DNA from: Actinoplanes sp. SE50/110
Lineage (GTDB): Bacteria; Actinomycetota; Actinomycetes; Mycobacteriales; Micromonosporaceae
Direction: 5' to 3'
Assembly: GCF_900119315.1 (NCBI RefSeq)
Contig: NZ_LT827010.1
Span: 8,984,001 to 9,048,000, forward strand
Length of the DNA stretch: 64,000 nt
In this document: positions 52,352 through 61,686 of the stretch, piece after piece
Layout: every line of letters starts with the position of its first letter
How positions within the stretch are numbered: position 1 is the stretch's first letter
Made by a program: the position numbers and the translations under genes
The notes under the pieces: model-generated
Database searches by the model: none
The model's input: only the letters and a program-made list of their open reading frames with translations
What the model was told of the DNA's origin: nothing

Positions 52352-53956
52352 ATGGCGACCTTCGGCATCGACCTCGGCACGACGTATTCGTGCGTCGCGC
52401 ACATCGACGACACCGGCCGGCCGGCGATCGTCAAGAACCGGCCGGGTGACGACACCACCCCGTCGGTCGTCTATTTCGAGAGCCCGGACAACGTGGTGGT
52501 CGGCAAGGAGGCCAAGGCCGTCGCCAAGATCCATCCGGATCAGGTGGTCTCACTGATCAAGCGGCAGATGGGCCGGCCGTTCGAGATCACCGTGCACGGG
52601 CAGACGCACACCCCGGAGTCGATCTCCGCGCTGATCCTGCGGGAGCTGGCCGACGCCGCCACGGAGAGCCTGGGCGAGCCGGTCCGGGATGTGGTGATCA
52701 CCGTCCCGGCGTATTTCGGCGTCGCCGAACGCGACGCCACCCGCAAGGCCGGCGAGATCGCCGGCCTCAACGTGTTGAGCATGGTGGACGAGCCGGTCGC
52801 GGCCGCGCTGCACTACGACGCGATCAACACCGGAGGAACGAAGACCCTGTTCGTGTACGACCTGGGCGGCGGCACCTTCGACACCACCGTCATCCGCGTG
52901 TCCCCCGACGAGATCCAGGTCGTCTGCACCGACGGCGACCACCACCTGGGCGGCGCCGACTGGGACGACCGCCTCGCGGAGTACCTGCTGGAGCGGTTCC
53001 TGGCCGAGCACCCCGGTTCGGAGGCGGCCGACGACGAGGAGTTCCTGCAGGGGCTGGCGGCCGGCGCCGAGGACATCAAGAAGCAGCTGAGCCGGATGCA
53101 GAGCCGCCGGTTCAACGCCCGGTTCGGCGGGGACACCGCGCAGATCGAGGTGTCCCGGGAGAAGTTCGAGGAGCTCACCTCGGACCTGCTGGAGCGCACC
53201 GTCACGATCACCCGGCGCACCCTGGAGACCGCGGCCGGGCGGGGTGTCACCGACTTCGACGACGTGCTGCTGGTCGGCGGTTCGAGCCGGATGCCGGCGG
53301 TCAGCGCCGCGCTGGAGTCGCTCGGCCTCACGCCCCGGATGCACGACCCCGACCTGGCGGTGGCCAAGGGCGCCGCGCGGTACGCGTTGATCGAGTCGGT
53401 CAAGGTGCACCTGCCCGCGTCGGGCGGCGAGGCCCCGGCCGAGGTGGTCGACGAGGTCGCCGAGCGGCTGAACATCCCGGCGGAGAAGGTGCGCGCGCTG
53501 GCCGGCAAGCGGGTCGCCACGGTGGTGCCGCGGGCCTTCGGGGTCAAGGTGGTCGACCTGTCCGGCGGCCGTGAGCACTTCACCGTCACGCACGTGCTGC
53601 GGGCCAACACGCCGCTGCCGGCCGAGACCGAGCCGCACCGGTTCGGCACCGCGTACCCGAACCAGGTCGAGGTCGCGGTGGAGATCTGGGAGCAGTCCGG
53701 CGCGGTCGAGTCGGACGCCGTCGAGGACAACGAGCACATCGCCGAGGGCCTGATCAGCGGCCTGCCGCCGTTGCCGGTCGGCTCGCCGATCGACATCAGC
53801 TTCCAGATGGCGGCCGACGGGCTGCTGCGCGTGCACGCGGTGGAGCTGAAGACCGGCAAGGACCTGGACATCGAGGTGCAGATCCGGGGCGGGCTGACCG
53901 ACGAGCAGGTGTCCGCGGCGCGGAACGCGGTGGCGCGCTACCACGTCTCGGCGTGA
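52352..53956 (+). CDS. Hsp70-like ATPase (DnaK-type) with short, diverged substrate domain
   Basis: 534 residues, about 80-100 shorter than DnaK. Nucleotide-binding motifs are intact: G-I-D-L-G-T-T-Y-S (5-13), V-P-A-Y-F, D-L-G-G-G-T-F-D, and V-G-G-S-S-R-M-P. The conserved hydrophobic inter-domain linker D-V-L-L-L-D is not seen; instead a ~45-residue segment (V-D-E-V-A-E-R-L-N-I-P) joins a beta domain, and the helical lid is missing. It is therefore a specialised Hsp70, not housekeeping DnaK. The GrpE-like gene lies upstream; the stop overlaps the next GTG. Confidence 0.92.
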   Translation: MATFGIDLGTTYSCVAHIDDTGRPAIVKNRPGDDTTPSVVYFESPDNVVVGKEAKAVAKIHPDQVVSLIKRQMGRPFEITVHGQTHTPESISALILRELADAATESLGEPVRDVVITVPAYFGVAERDATRKAGEIAGLNVLSMVDEPVAAALHYDAINTGGTKTLFVYDLGGGTFDTTVIRVSPDEIQVVCTDGDHHLGGADWDDRLAEYLLERFLAEHPGSEAADDEEFLQGLAAGAEDIKKQLSRMQSRRFNARFGGDTAQIEVSREKFEELTSDLLERTVTITRRTLETAAGRGVTDFDDVLLVGGSSRMPAVSAALESLGLTPRMHDPDLAVAKGAARYALIESVKVHLPASGGEAPAEVVDEVAERLNIPAEKVRALAGKRVATVVPRAFGVKVVDLSGGREHFTVTHVLRANTPLPAETEPHRFGTAYPNQVEVAVEIWEQSGAVESDAVEDNEHIAEGLISGLPPLPVGSPIDISFQMAADGLLRVHAVELKTGKDLDIEVQIRGGLTDEQVSAARNAVARYHVSA

Positions 53957-56571
53957 CGGCGGCCGGGGCGATGTTCGACGCCGAGCGGTACCGCGATGAG
54001 GTGCTGGACCCGGCCCGGCGCAACGGGAACACCCCGCCGGCCGACCTGTGCCGGCGGTACGCGCTCGACCCGGCCCGGCTGCCCCGCGGTGCCGCCTTCG
54101 ACGCGCACGTCACCACCGTCGTCAAATATTGGCAGGCGCTGGGCGCGCAGCGGATCGCGTACCGGAAGATCGTCGATGCCCTGAACGCCGCCCACCAGCG
54201 GCTGCGCGAGCAGGACCGGCTCACCGCCGAGCATTTCCGGACCGAGCGGGAACGCACCGCGCGGGAGACCGGCCGGCAGCTCGACGAGATCGTCAAGGAG
54301 CTGGCCGGCGACCCGGTGGTGTCCGCCGCCGCGCTGGCCAGCGCGGCCGCGCCGCTGGGCGGGGCGGCGGTCGAGGCGCAGCTGCGGGAGTTGCTGGGCC
54401 GGCGCCGGGTCCGGGTCGCCGACGAGCTGTGGCCGCTGCCGGAGACCCCGCCGGCCCGGGCCCGCACGGTGCTGAGCAGTGTGCGCACCCTCGGGCTGCC
54501 GCTCTCCCTGCACGTGCTGGCCGACGAGAAGCCGCTCACCGGGTTCACCCTGCGCCGCGGCCTGCGGGTCGACGGCCGCCCGCTGACCGTGGCACAGCTC
54601 GACGCGGCCCGCCGCCGGGCCGAACGCCGCAGACAGGACGAGCGGAAGACCGCGGCCGACAACCTGCTGACCGCGCTGGCCGCCGCGCTCGGCGACGGCA
54701 CCCTCGACCAGCTGGTGCTCTGGGAGCTGACCGAGGCGGTCCGCCCGGCCGCCGGGCTGGGCAAGCTGCGCGTGGTGGCCCGCGAGGTGGCCCGGCTGGG
54801 TCTGCAGCGTGAGGAGGCGGAGGACTTCGCGCTGGCCGTGCTGAACCGGGGCAGCCGGGCGCCGGCCCGCCGGGACGTGGCCGGCGAGATCGAGGAGTTG
54901 CTCGCCGCGGGTGCGCTGCGGGCGGCCGAGCGGCTGCTGTCGACCCTGCCCGCCGGGGACGGCGCGGAGGTGCGCGACCGGGTGCTGGCCGCCGTCGCGC
55001 GGGTCGGCGAGCTGGCCGCACGGGCGCAGCGGGAGATCGCCGCGGGGCGCCCGGAGTCTGCGGCCGAGGTGCTGGCCACCGCGGTGCGCGAGGCCGCCGA
55101 CGACACCGATCTGGCCGACCGGCTGCGCACGCTGGCCCCACCACCGGCATCCGCGGTGCGGGCCGGCAGCGCGGCCGGGGACCGGGTGACGATCGGCTGG
55201 ACGCCCGGCCCGGCGCGCACCGGCGGAGTCACCTACCAGGTGGTGCGCACCCGGCAGCGGCCGGCGGGCTCGGCCACCGACGGTGACGTGGTCGGCCGCA
55301 CCGGTGGCAACGAGCTGTCCGATCCGGACGCCCCGGCCGGCGACGACCTCTTCTACACGGTGTTCGCGACCCGGGCCGACGGGGTCTGGTCGCCGGGGGC
55401 CGCCGCCGGGCCGGTGTCGCTGCTGCCCGAGGTCACCGGGGTGCAGGTGGCGGCCGACGAGACGAGCGTGCGGGTCACCTGGTCGGCCCGGCCCGACCTG
55501 ACCGGCTGCACCGTGGTCCGGGAGCCGGGCGGGGTCGCCGTCACGGCCGGGCGCACCGGGTTCAGCGACGACGGGCTGCGACCGGACGTCGAGTACCGCT
55601 ACCGGATCCGGGCCGGCTATCCCGCGCTGTCGGCCGGGATCACCGTGGCGGCCACCCCGCAGGCCGCCCCGACCGCGGTGCCCGGCCTGACCGCGGAGCC
55701 GCTGCCCGGGCCGGGTCCGGCCCGGTTGCGACTGACCTGGACGCCGCCGGAGAGCGGCGACGTGACGGTGCGCGCCTCGGCACACCGGCCGCGGTGGAGC
55801 CGGGGCGCGGAGATCAGCGGGGCGGAGCTGTCGACGTACGGCCGGGAAATGCCGGGGAAAGCGGACCGCGCCTCGCTGACGGTCCCGATGCCCGCAGGGC
55901 GGGTGTTCGTGACCGCCTTCAGCACCGGGGCCGGCCGGGTGGTGGTCGGGCCGACCGTCACGGTGACGAATGTGGCGCCGGTCAGCGGGTTGCGGGCCCG
56001 GCGGGTCGGCCCGCTGGTGCGACTCAGCTGGACCTGGCCGGAGGGCGTCTCGCTGGCCCGGGTGCGGTGGTGGCACGACGACGCCCCGGAGCAGGCCCGG
56101 CAGGTCGACTGCTGGCTGCGCGCCTACCGGGACGACGGCGGCGTGGAGATCGGCCCCGGGATCGGCGCGGTCACCGTCGCGGTGTCCACGGTGAGCCGCG
56201 ACGACGAGGGCGAGACCGTCGGCACCCCGGTCACCGCGCGGGTGGCCGGCGGCGGCGTGCCGGTGCACTACCGGTTCGTGCAGGCCGGCACGTTCCGGCG
56301 GCGGACCCGGCTGGAGCTGACCGCCGAACAGCCGTGCCCGCTGCCGGATCTGGTGGTGGTGCAGTCGCCGGGCCGGATCGTGCCGCTGCGCGCCGATCAG
56401 GGCACCGCGGTGGTACGCATCCCGGCGCAGCGCCTCGAGCCGGGCCACCCGGTGTCGGTGGAGGTGCCGGTGCAGAGCGCGCGCGGGCCGTACCGGCTGG
56501 GCTGTTTCGTCGACGATCCGGCCGGCGGCGGGTCGGACGTGGTGCTCAAGGGAATCCCGGGGGGCGGCTGA
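53953..56571 (+). CDS. Large FN3-repeat protein of the Hsp70/GTPase operon
   Basis: 872 residues, GTG start overlapping the Hsp70 stop (GTGA). Residues ~1-390 are helical with Arg/Glu-rich coiled stretches (L-R-E-Q-D-R-L-T-A-E-H-F-R-T-E-R). From ~400 to ~700 come FN3-like beta domains (V-T-I-G-W-T-P-G, V-R-V-T-W-S-A-R-P, L-R-L-T-W-T-P-P, V-R-L-S-W-T-W-P). A further beta region ends the protein. There is no signal peptide, so it is cytosolic, which is unusual for FN3 proteins. Probably a scaffold or Hsp70 client in the complex (inference). Confidence 0.82.
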   Translation: MTAAGAMFDAERYRDEVLDPARRNGNTPPADLCRRYALDPARLPRGAAFDAHVTTVVKYWQALGAQRIAYRKIVDALNAAHQRLREQDRLTAEHFRTERERTARETGRQLDEIVKELAGDPVVSAAALASAAAPLGGAAVEAQLRELLGRRRVRVADELWPLPETPPARARTVLSSVRTLGLPLSLHVLADEKPLTGFTLRRGLRVDGRPLTVAQLDAARRRAERRRQDERKTAADNLLTALAAALGDGTLDQLVLWELTEAVRPAAGLGKLRVVAREVARLGLQREEAEDFALAVLNRGSRAPARRDVAGEIEELLAAGALRAAERLLSTLPAGDGAEVRDRVLAAVARVGELAARAQREIAAGRPESAAEVLATAVREAADDTDLADRLRTLAPPPASAVRAGSAAGDRVTIGWTPGPARTGGVTYQVVRTRQRPAGSATDGDVVGRTGGNELSDPDAPAGDDLFYTVFATRADGVWSPGAAAGPVSLLPEVTGVQVAADETSVRVTWSARPDLTGCTVVREPGGVAVTAGRTGFSDDGLRPDVEYRYRIRAGYPALSAGITVAATPQAAPTAVPGLTAEPLPGPGPARLRLTWTPPESGDVTVRASAHRPRWSRGAEISGAELSTYGREMPGKADRASLTVPMPAGRVFVTAFSTGAGRVVVGPTVTVTNVAPVSGLRARRVGPLVRLSWTWPEGVSLARVRWWHDDAPEQARQVDCWLRAYRDDGGVEIGPGIGAVTVAVSTVSRDDEGETVGTPVTARVAGGGVPVHYRFVQAGTFRRRTRLELTAEQPCPLPDLVVVQSPGRIVPLRADQGTAVVRIPAQRLEPGHPVSVEVPVQSARGPYRLGCFVDDPAGGGSDVVLKGIPGGG

Positions 56572-56573
56572 CC

Positions 56574-57764
56574 ATGGCGCGACTGACCTGCCCGTACTGC
56601 TATCGGCAGTTCGCCGAGCGGGACATGCTGTTCCGCTGCAGCGGGCTGCGCGCGGCCGACGGGAAGTTCTGCCGGCCGGCGCCCGATCCGGTCCGGGTGG
56701 AGCTGGGCGACCGGGACGAGGTGCCGCCGGTGGTGGTCGCCAACGGCCGGAAGCTGTCCGCGGTCTGCCCGCAGTGCGGCAACACCGCGACGATCCAGCT
56801 CTGCCCGCACTGTCACGCGCAGCTGCCGGTGCACTACGGCAAGCTCGACACCCGGATGGTGGCGATGATCGGCGCCAAGTTCAGCGGCAAGTCGGTCTTC
56901 ACCACGGTGCTGATGCACGAGCTGATCCACCGGGTCGGCCGGCGGTTCGACGCCGCGGTGCTCGGCGCCGACGAGCGGACCCGCCGGGAGTTCGGGGCCG
57001 AGGAGCACGCGCTCTACACCGATCGGGTGCTGCCGGCGACCACCCGGCCGGCCCGGGCCGACGAGCAGGGGCGGCAGCCGTTCGTCTTCAAGTTCTCGCT
57101 CGGCGAGCGGAAACGGTTCCGCAGCACGCTGCGGCACACCGTGCTGTCGTTCTTCGACACCGCCGGCGAGGACCTCGAGTCGGCGCGCGGGGTGGCGCAG
57201 AACGTCGGCTATCTGAGCAGCGCGGACGGGATCATCGTGCTGCTCGACCCGCTGACCGTGCCCGGGCTGCCGGCGACTCTCGGCCTGGACCCGAGCCTGC
57301 TGCCCGGCCCGGCGGCGGCCGGCGACACCCCGCTCAACATCCTCACCCGGGTCACCGAGGTGCTGCAGAACCTGCCCGGCACCGGCCCGCACCGGATGAT
57401 CGACGTGCCGGTGGCGATCGCGTTCTCCAAGGTGGACGTGCTCTGGGAGGCGTTGCCCGCGGACAGCCCGCTGCGCCAGCCCGCGCCGGACGAGCCGTTC
57501 TTCCCGGAACGCGACAGCGTGGCCCTGCACGACCACGTGCAGGCGCTGCTGCAGGAATGGGAGGGCGGGCAGATCGACCAGCTCCTGCACAAGCACTACC
57601 GGACGTACCGGTATTTCGCGCTGTCCGCCCTGGGCGCCGTCCCGTCCGTGGGGATCGCCTCCCGGCAGCGGGTGGCCGAGTCCGGCATCCAGCCGCACCG
57701 CGTCGCCGACCCGTTCCTCTGGCTGCTCAGCCGGCTCAAGGTGATCGAGACGGGGAGGGACTGA
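56574..57764 (+). CDS. Zinc-ribbon P-loop GTPase
   Basis: 396 residues. Two N-terminal zinc ribbons: C-P-Y-C near residue 6 with C-S and C-R, and C-P-Q-C / C-P-H-C at ~63-82. The P-loop is G-A-K-F-S-G-K-S at 100-107, switch-like D-T-A-G-E-D follows, and F-S-K-V-D stands for NKxD. Ends with a helical region. Its last base pair overlaps the next ATG (TGATG). It belongs to a soluble GTPase type found next to GAP1-like proteins. Confidence 0.85.
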   Translation: MARLTCPYCYRQFAERDMLFRCSGLRAADGKFCRPAPDPVRVELGDRDEVPPVVVANGRKLSAVCPQCGNTATIQLCPHCHAQLPVHYGKLDTRMVAMIGAKFSGKSVFTTVLMHELIHRVGRRFDAAVLGADERTRREFGAEEHALYTDRVLPATTRPARADEQGRQPFVFKFSLGERKRFRSTLRHTVLSFFDTAGEDLESARGVAQNVGYLSSADGIIVLLDPLTVPGLPATLGLDPSLLPGPAAAGDTPLNILTRVTEVLQNLPGTGPHRMIDVPVAIAFSKVDVLWEALPADSPLRQPAPDEPFFPERDSVALHDHVQALLQEWEGGQIDQLLHKHYRTYRYFALSALGAVPSVGIASRQRVAESGIQPHRVADPFLWLLSRLKVIETGRD

Positions 57765-59986
57765 TGGGCGTCCCGCAGATGTACTACACGTCGTGCCTGT
57801 CCGGGCTGAGCGGCTTCCCCGGCTTCCAGTTCAACGCGGTGACGCCCGGGATCAGCGAGGCCGTGCTGCGCCGGGTGGAGCAGGCCACGGCGTATCAGCC
57901 GCCGCGCTCGCTGGGCTGGGAGCCGACCGCCGAGCAGATCGCGGACGCCCCGGTGAACCTCTGCTACCTGCCCGGTGAGCCGGCCGTCCTGGCCCGCACG
58001 GTGTTCGTCGGCACCGACTACTCGCACCGGCTCGGCAACTACTTCGTGCACGCGCTGAGCCTTCCCGCCGGCTTCGAGGGTGCGCGGCCGATCGACTTCT
58101 GGGCGGCGGATTTCTGGGTCCACACCGAGTCGGACTCCCGCGAGCTGCCGGAGCTGACCCCGGTGCCGGCCGGCCGGCCGGACCCGTCACCGGAGATCGG
58201 CCGGCTGCCACGGATGCTCACCGCGGTCGCGCGGGCCGTCGTCGCCGAGGGCCGCCCGGTGATCGTCGTGGCCGAGCGGAGCGCCGACGTGGCCCGCTGC
58301 ATCGGTGCCCTGTGCGACCTGCTGCCCCCGGGGATGGTCCGGCGCTTCGCCTTCGCCACCTATCAGTACCAGCCGGGCCGCGGCCGGGAACACCTGATCG
58401 GCACGGTTCCGGGCAGCGGCTTCGAGGTGACCGAGCCGGTACTGCGCAGCTTCGCGGTCTTCGACCTGACCGGCGGGCCGGAGTCGGCGGCCGACGAGCA
58501 CCCGCTGGCCGAGCTGCTCACCGCGGCCGGCCCGGAGAACGCGCGGATCCTCTGGGACCTGGCCGGCGACTACGCCGCGGCGGAGGATTTCGACGGCTGG
58601 TACCCGGCGGTGGCGGCCGCCGCGCTCTGCGAACGGCTGCCGGTCACCGACGGGGACCTGGCCGCCGTGCTGGACTGGCTGCCCGGCAACGCCGCCCGGC
58701 TCGGGCCCCGGGCGGTCGCGCCGATCGCCGAGGCGTGCCTCGACCACGAGGCGCTCACCCTGCCGCAGTGCCTCACCCTGGTCGAGGTGGCCGCCGGTGA
58801 TCCGGATCTGCGAGCGGCGGCCGAGGTCAGCGCGTTCGACATGCTGCTGCGCGATCCGTCGCAGGCCCCCGCGCCGCGGCTGGAAACGCCGGAAGCGCGG
58901 CGGTATGCCCGGCAGCAGGTGCTGACCCGGCTCGACGGGGCGGTGCCGGGGGCGGACACGGCGGCTGTGCTCGACCTGGCCGTCCGGGCCGGGGTGGAGC
59001 TGACGGATCAGGAGTTGACCGCGTACGGCCGAGAATTGATCCTGCCCTTGATCCTTGTCGACCCGCGCCCGCTCGGGGACGTGCCGGCACTGCGGCGGGG
59101 AGTGCTGCAGGGGCTGGCCCGGGTCGCCGGCGATCCCGGGGTGCTGCCCGCCCTCGAACAGCTGGGCGCGCCGGATGCCGAACTGCAGGCCTACCCCGCG
59201 CTGCAGCGCCTGTTGCAGCTGTCCCGCGCGGCGACCGATCCGGCGAAACGGGTGCCCGCACTGCGCCTTCTCGGACCGGACCGCGCGGTGCTCGCGGCGC
59301 TGTGGGCCGGCGGCTGGGGTCTGGAGGAGGCCGCTGAGGTGATCCGCGAGGCCCCGGACGAGTTCTGGGAGTCGGCGGCGCTGGTCGAGCTGCTGGACCG
59401 GGTGCTGGCGCGGACCCAGGTGCCACCGGGCGGATGGCCGCACTACGTGGCCGCTGCCGACTTCGCCGCGGTCCGCGAACTCACCGGCCGGATGTCGCCG
59501 GCCGCCCGGACCCACGTCGAGCAACTCCGCGCCGCCCGGGAGATGATCCGGTCGGCTTCCCCGGCGCGCGCGGTGGTCGACTACTTTGGACATGTCGGCC
59601 AGCCGGCGCGTGCCTGGCTCGGCTCCCAACTGCCCGCACTGCTGGTTACACAGGACGCCCGGGCACTCGCCGAGTTGCTGCCGGCCGTGCCGCCGGAGAT
59701 CCGTCGCCACTACCGCGACCAGCTGAGCCGCACGCTCGACCGGCGGCCGGCCGACCTGGCCGTCGCCGCCACCACGTTCGAACTGCTGCACACCCACCCG
59801 AAGCGGTATGCGGAGCTCGACGAGGTGCTGACCGCGACGGTCGCCCGGTGGAAGACCCGCGATCTCGACGACCTGGAGAGATTTCTGGCGAAAAGCACGA
59901 TCAAAGGCTTGCCGGGGTACGTCCGTCAGTGGCGTGAGACGCGCGTGCCGGGCCGTTTCAGCCGGTTCCTCCCCCGGAAGCGGTGA
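57764..59986 (+). CDS. GTPase-associated protein 1 (GAP1)-like
   Basis: 740 residues. The N terminus Y-Y-T-S-C-L-S-G-L-S-G-F-P-G-F-Q-F and the segment Y-S-H-R-L-G-N-Y-F-V-H-A-L match, from memory, the GAP1 N2 domain; helical middle and C-terminal domains follow and end in a basic R-F-S-R-F-L-P-R-K-R tail. GAP1-type proteins are catalogued by their constant linkage to P-loop GTPases in putative conflict systems; biochemical function is not known to me. ATG overlaps the GTPase stop. Confidence 0.8.
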   Translation: MGVPQMYYTSCLSGLSGFPGFQFNAVTPGISEAVLRRVEQATAYQPPRSLGWEPTAEQIADAPVNLCYLPGEPAVLARTVFVGTDYSHRLGNYFVHALSLPAGFEGARPIDFWAADFWVHTESDSRELPELTPVPAGRPDPSPEIGRLPRMLTAVARAVVAEGRPVIVVAERSADVARCIGALCDLLPPGMVRRFAFATYQYQPGRGREHLIGTVPGSGFEVTEPVLRSFAVFDLTGGPESAADEHPLAELLTAAGPENARILWDLAGDYAAAEDFDGWYPAVAAAALCERLPVTDGDLAAVLDWLPGNAARLGPRAVAPIAEACLDHEALTLPQCLTLVEVAAGDPDLRAAAEVSAFDMLLRDPSQAPAPRLETPEARRYARQQVLTRLDGAVPGADTAAVLDLAVRAGVELTDQELTAYGRELILPLILVDPRPLGDVPALRRGVLQGLARVAGDPGVLPALEQLGAPDAELQAYPALQRLLQLSRAATDPAKRVPALRLLGPDRAVLAALWAGGWGLEEAAEVIREAPDEFWESAALVELLDRVLARTQVPPGGWPHYVAAADFAAVRELTGRMSPAARTHVEQLRAAREMIRSASPARAVVDYFGHVGQPARAWLGSQLPALLVTQDARALAELLPAVPPEIRRHYRDQLSRTLDRRPADLAVAATTFELLHTHPKRYAELDEVLTATVARWKTRDLDDLERFLAKSTIKGLPGYVRQWRETRVPGRFSRFLPRKR

Positions 59987-61476
59987 CCACCATGCCCCTG
60001 CTGTTCACCATCGCCTGGTATCTGCTCGTCGGGGCCGCCTTCCTGATCCTCGGCATCCCGCTGATCATCATCACCAGTGGCGTGATCCTCGTCCGCTGCG
60101 CCGGCGCCTACCTCAAGGCCAGCGGCCAGGCGCTGGGCGTGCGACGGCCGGACGCCTCCGTCCCGGTGCCCGAGCCGCGGGACGTGCCCGCCCACGTCCA
60201 TTACCTGTCCGGGCCGGCCGGGCGTGACCTGCAGCAGGTCGCCCTGCTCACCGCGCAGGAGACGAAACGGCAGGCGGACCTCACCCGGAGCTGGCTGAAA
60301 CGCGAATTCTTCCAGTTCAGCATGAGCAGTTATCGCAAAGCGGTCGGCGTTCTGGTCACCGTCGGCACGGTCGGCGGCGCGGCGATCAGCGGCCTGGTGA
60401 TGATCTTCGTGGCGCTCGGCGCCCTGCTGGTCTGGGGCCTGCTGTTCGTGCTGGGCAAGAGCCTGCTGTACCTGCTGCGCGGCGTCGACTCGGCGCTGTC
60501 CCACCTGCGCGGCATCAAACTGACCTGCCCGTCCTGCCACCACCGGGTGGTGTATCCGGCCTACGACTGCCCCAACCCGGAGTGCACGCACCGGCACGAG
60601 GACGTCCGGCCCGGACGGTACGGGCTGCTGCGGCGCACCTGCGCGTGCGGCTACCGGATGCCGACACTGCTGGTGCTGGGCAGCCACCGGATGACGGCGT
60701 ACTGCCCGCACTGCCACGCGGCGATGGCCTCCGGGGCCGGCACCGCGCGCGAGATCGTGATGCCGATGCTGGGCGCGACCAGCGCCGGCAAGACCCGGAT
60801 GATGCTGGCCCTGGCGGAAACCCTGCTGCCGCGGGCCACCCCGGCGGATGTGCCGACCGGGAACGCCCTCGCCGAGATGCGGGAGGCGCTGCAGGTCCGG
60901 GGCGCCACCCGGAAGACCATCGCGGAGGACGCGGTGCGGGCGTACTCGTTCAACCTGACCGCGAACCGGGTGCGGCGGCTGGTCCACATCTACGACCCGC
61001 CCGGCGAGGACTTCAGCGACTCGGCCCGCCTGCAGGCTCGCCGGTTCCTCCGCGGGGCGCACGCCTTCGTCCTGGTCATCGACCCGTTCGCGATCCCGGA
61101 CGTGTGGAACTCGCTGGATCCCGCGACACAGCAGCGATACCGGGCGATCCGCTCCGCGCAGCCGCCGAGCTACATCTTCGAGCAGGTGCTGGACAACCTG
61201 ACCGGGATGGGGGTGCGGACCGCGGACAAGGCCCTGGCGGTCGCGGTGACCAAGAGCGACCTGACCGCGGGCCTGCCGATCGGCGACGGGATCGACGACG
61301 ACGTGCGCGGCTGGCTCCGGGACCGGGTGGGGATGGCGAACATGGTGCGGTCGATCGAGAAATCGTTCGGGGAGGTCCGCTACTTCCACACCACCGCGGT
61401 CTTCGATCCCGGTGCGACCGACCCGAACGTGCACGAGCTGCTGGGTTGGACCCTCCGGCGATACGGGGTGAACTGA
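59983..61476 (+). CDS. Membrane-anchored zinc-ribbon P-loop GTPase
   Basis: 497 residues from a GTG overlapping the GAP1 stop (GTGA); an ATG at 59992 is possible. Membrane segments at ~8-35 and ~118-165 (two), then zinc ribbons (C-P-S-C-H-H, C-P-N-P-E-C, C-A-C-G, C-P-H-C). The P-loop is G-A-T-S-A-G-K-T at 264-271, followed by D-P-P-G-E-D and V-T-K-S-D. It is a membrane counterpart of the soluble GTPase at 56574; both share ribbon-then-GTPase order, so they may be paralogues. Confidence 0.85.
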   Translation: MTTMPLLFTIAWYLLVGAAFLILGIPLIIITSGVILVRCAGAYLKASGQALGVRRPDASVPVPEPRDVPAHVHYLSGPAGRDLQQVALLTAQETKRQADLTRSWLKREFFQFSMSSYRKAVGVLVTVGTVGGAAISGLVMIFVALGALLVWGLLFVLGKSLLYLLRGVDSALSHLRGIKLTCPSCHHRVVYPAYDCPNPECTHRHEDVRPGRYGLLRRTCACGYRMPTLLVLGSHRMTAYCPHCHAAMASGAGTAREIVMPMLGATSAGKTRMMLALAETLLPRATPADVPTGNALAEMREALQVRGATRKTIAEDAVRAYSFNLTANRVRRLVHIYDPPGEDFSDSARLQARRFLRGAHAFVLVIDPFAIPDVWNSLDPATQQRYRAIRSAQPPSYIFEQVLDNLTGMGVRTADKALAVAVTKSDLTAGLPIGDGIDDDVRGWLRDRVGMANMVRSIEKSFGEVRYFHTTAVFDPGATDPNVHELLGWTLRRYGVN

Positions 61477-61478
61477 CG

Positions 61479-61619
61479 ATGGTCACGGTCAATCCCTACC
61501 GCCGCTGGCGCCGGGCCTTCTACTACGCGACCGCGGCGGTCGTCTGCGTGCTCACCCTCGCCGCCCTGCTGCTGCTGGTGAGCGTACTGATCGACCTCCT
61601 GCACAGCTTCACGAAGTGA
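61479..61619 (+). CDS. Tiny single-pass membrane protein ending the GTPase operon
   Basis: 46 residues. N-terminal basic cytosolic part (N-P-Y-R-R-W-R-R) and one long hydrophobic helix (A-A-V-V-C-V-L-T-L-A-A-L-L-L-L-V). Starts 2 bases after the membrane GTPase stop and lies before a strong terminator, so it is the last gene of the operon. Possibly a small regulator or membrane partner. No family recognised. Confidence 0.75.
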   Translation: MVTVNPYRRWRRAFYYATAAVVCVLTLAALLLLVSVLIDLLHSFTK

Positions 61620-61638
61620 GGCCGGCCGGAAAGCGGAG

Positions 61639-61668
61639 CGGCCCCCGCGGGAGATCCCGCGGGGGCCG
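61639..61668. terminator. Bidirectional terminator between convergent operons
   Basis: CGGCCCCCGCGGG (61639-61651) and its exact complement (61656-61668) with a 4-base loop, between the GTPase operon and the protease gene. Confidence 0.9.
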
Positions 61669-61686
61669 TCCGGTGAAGCTGGTGGA

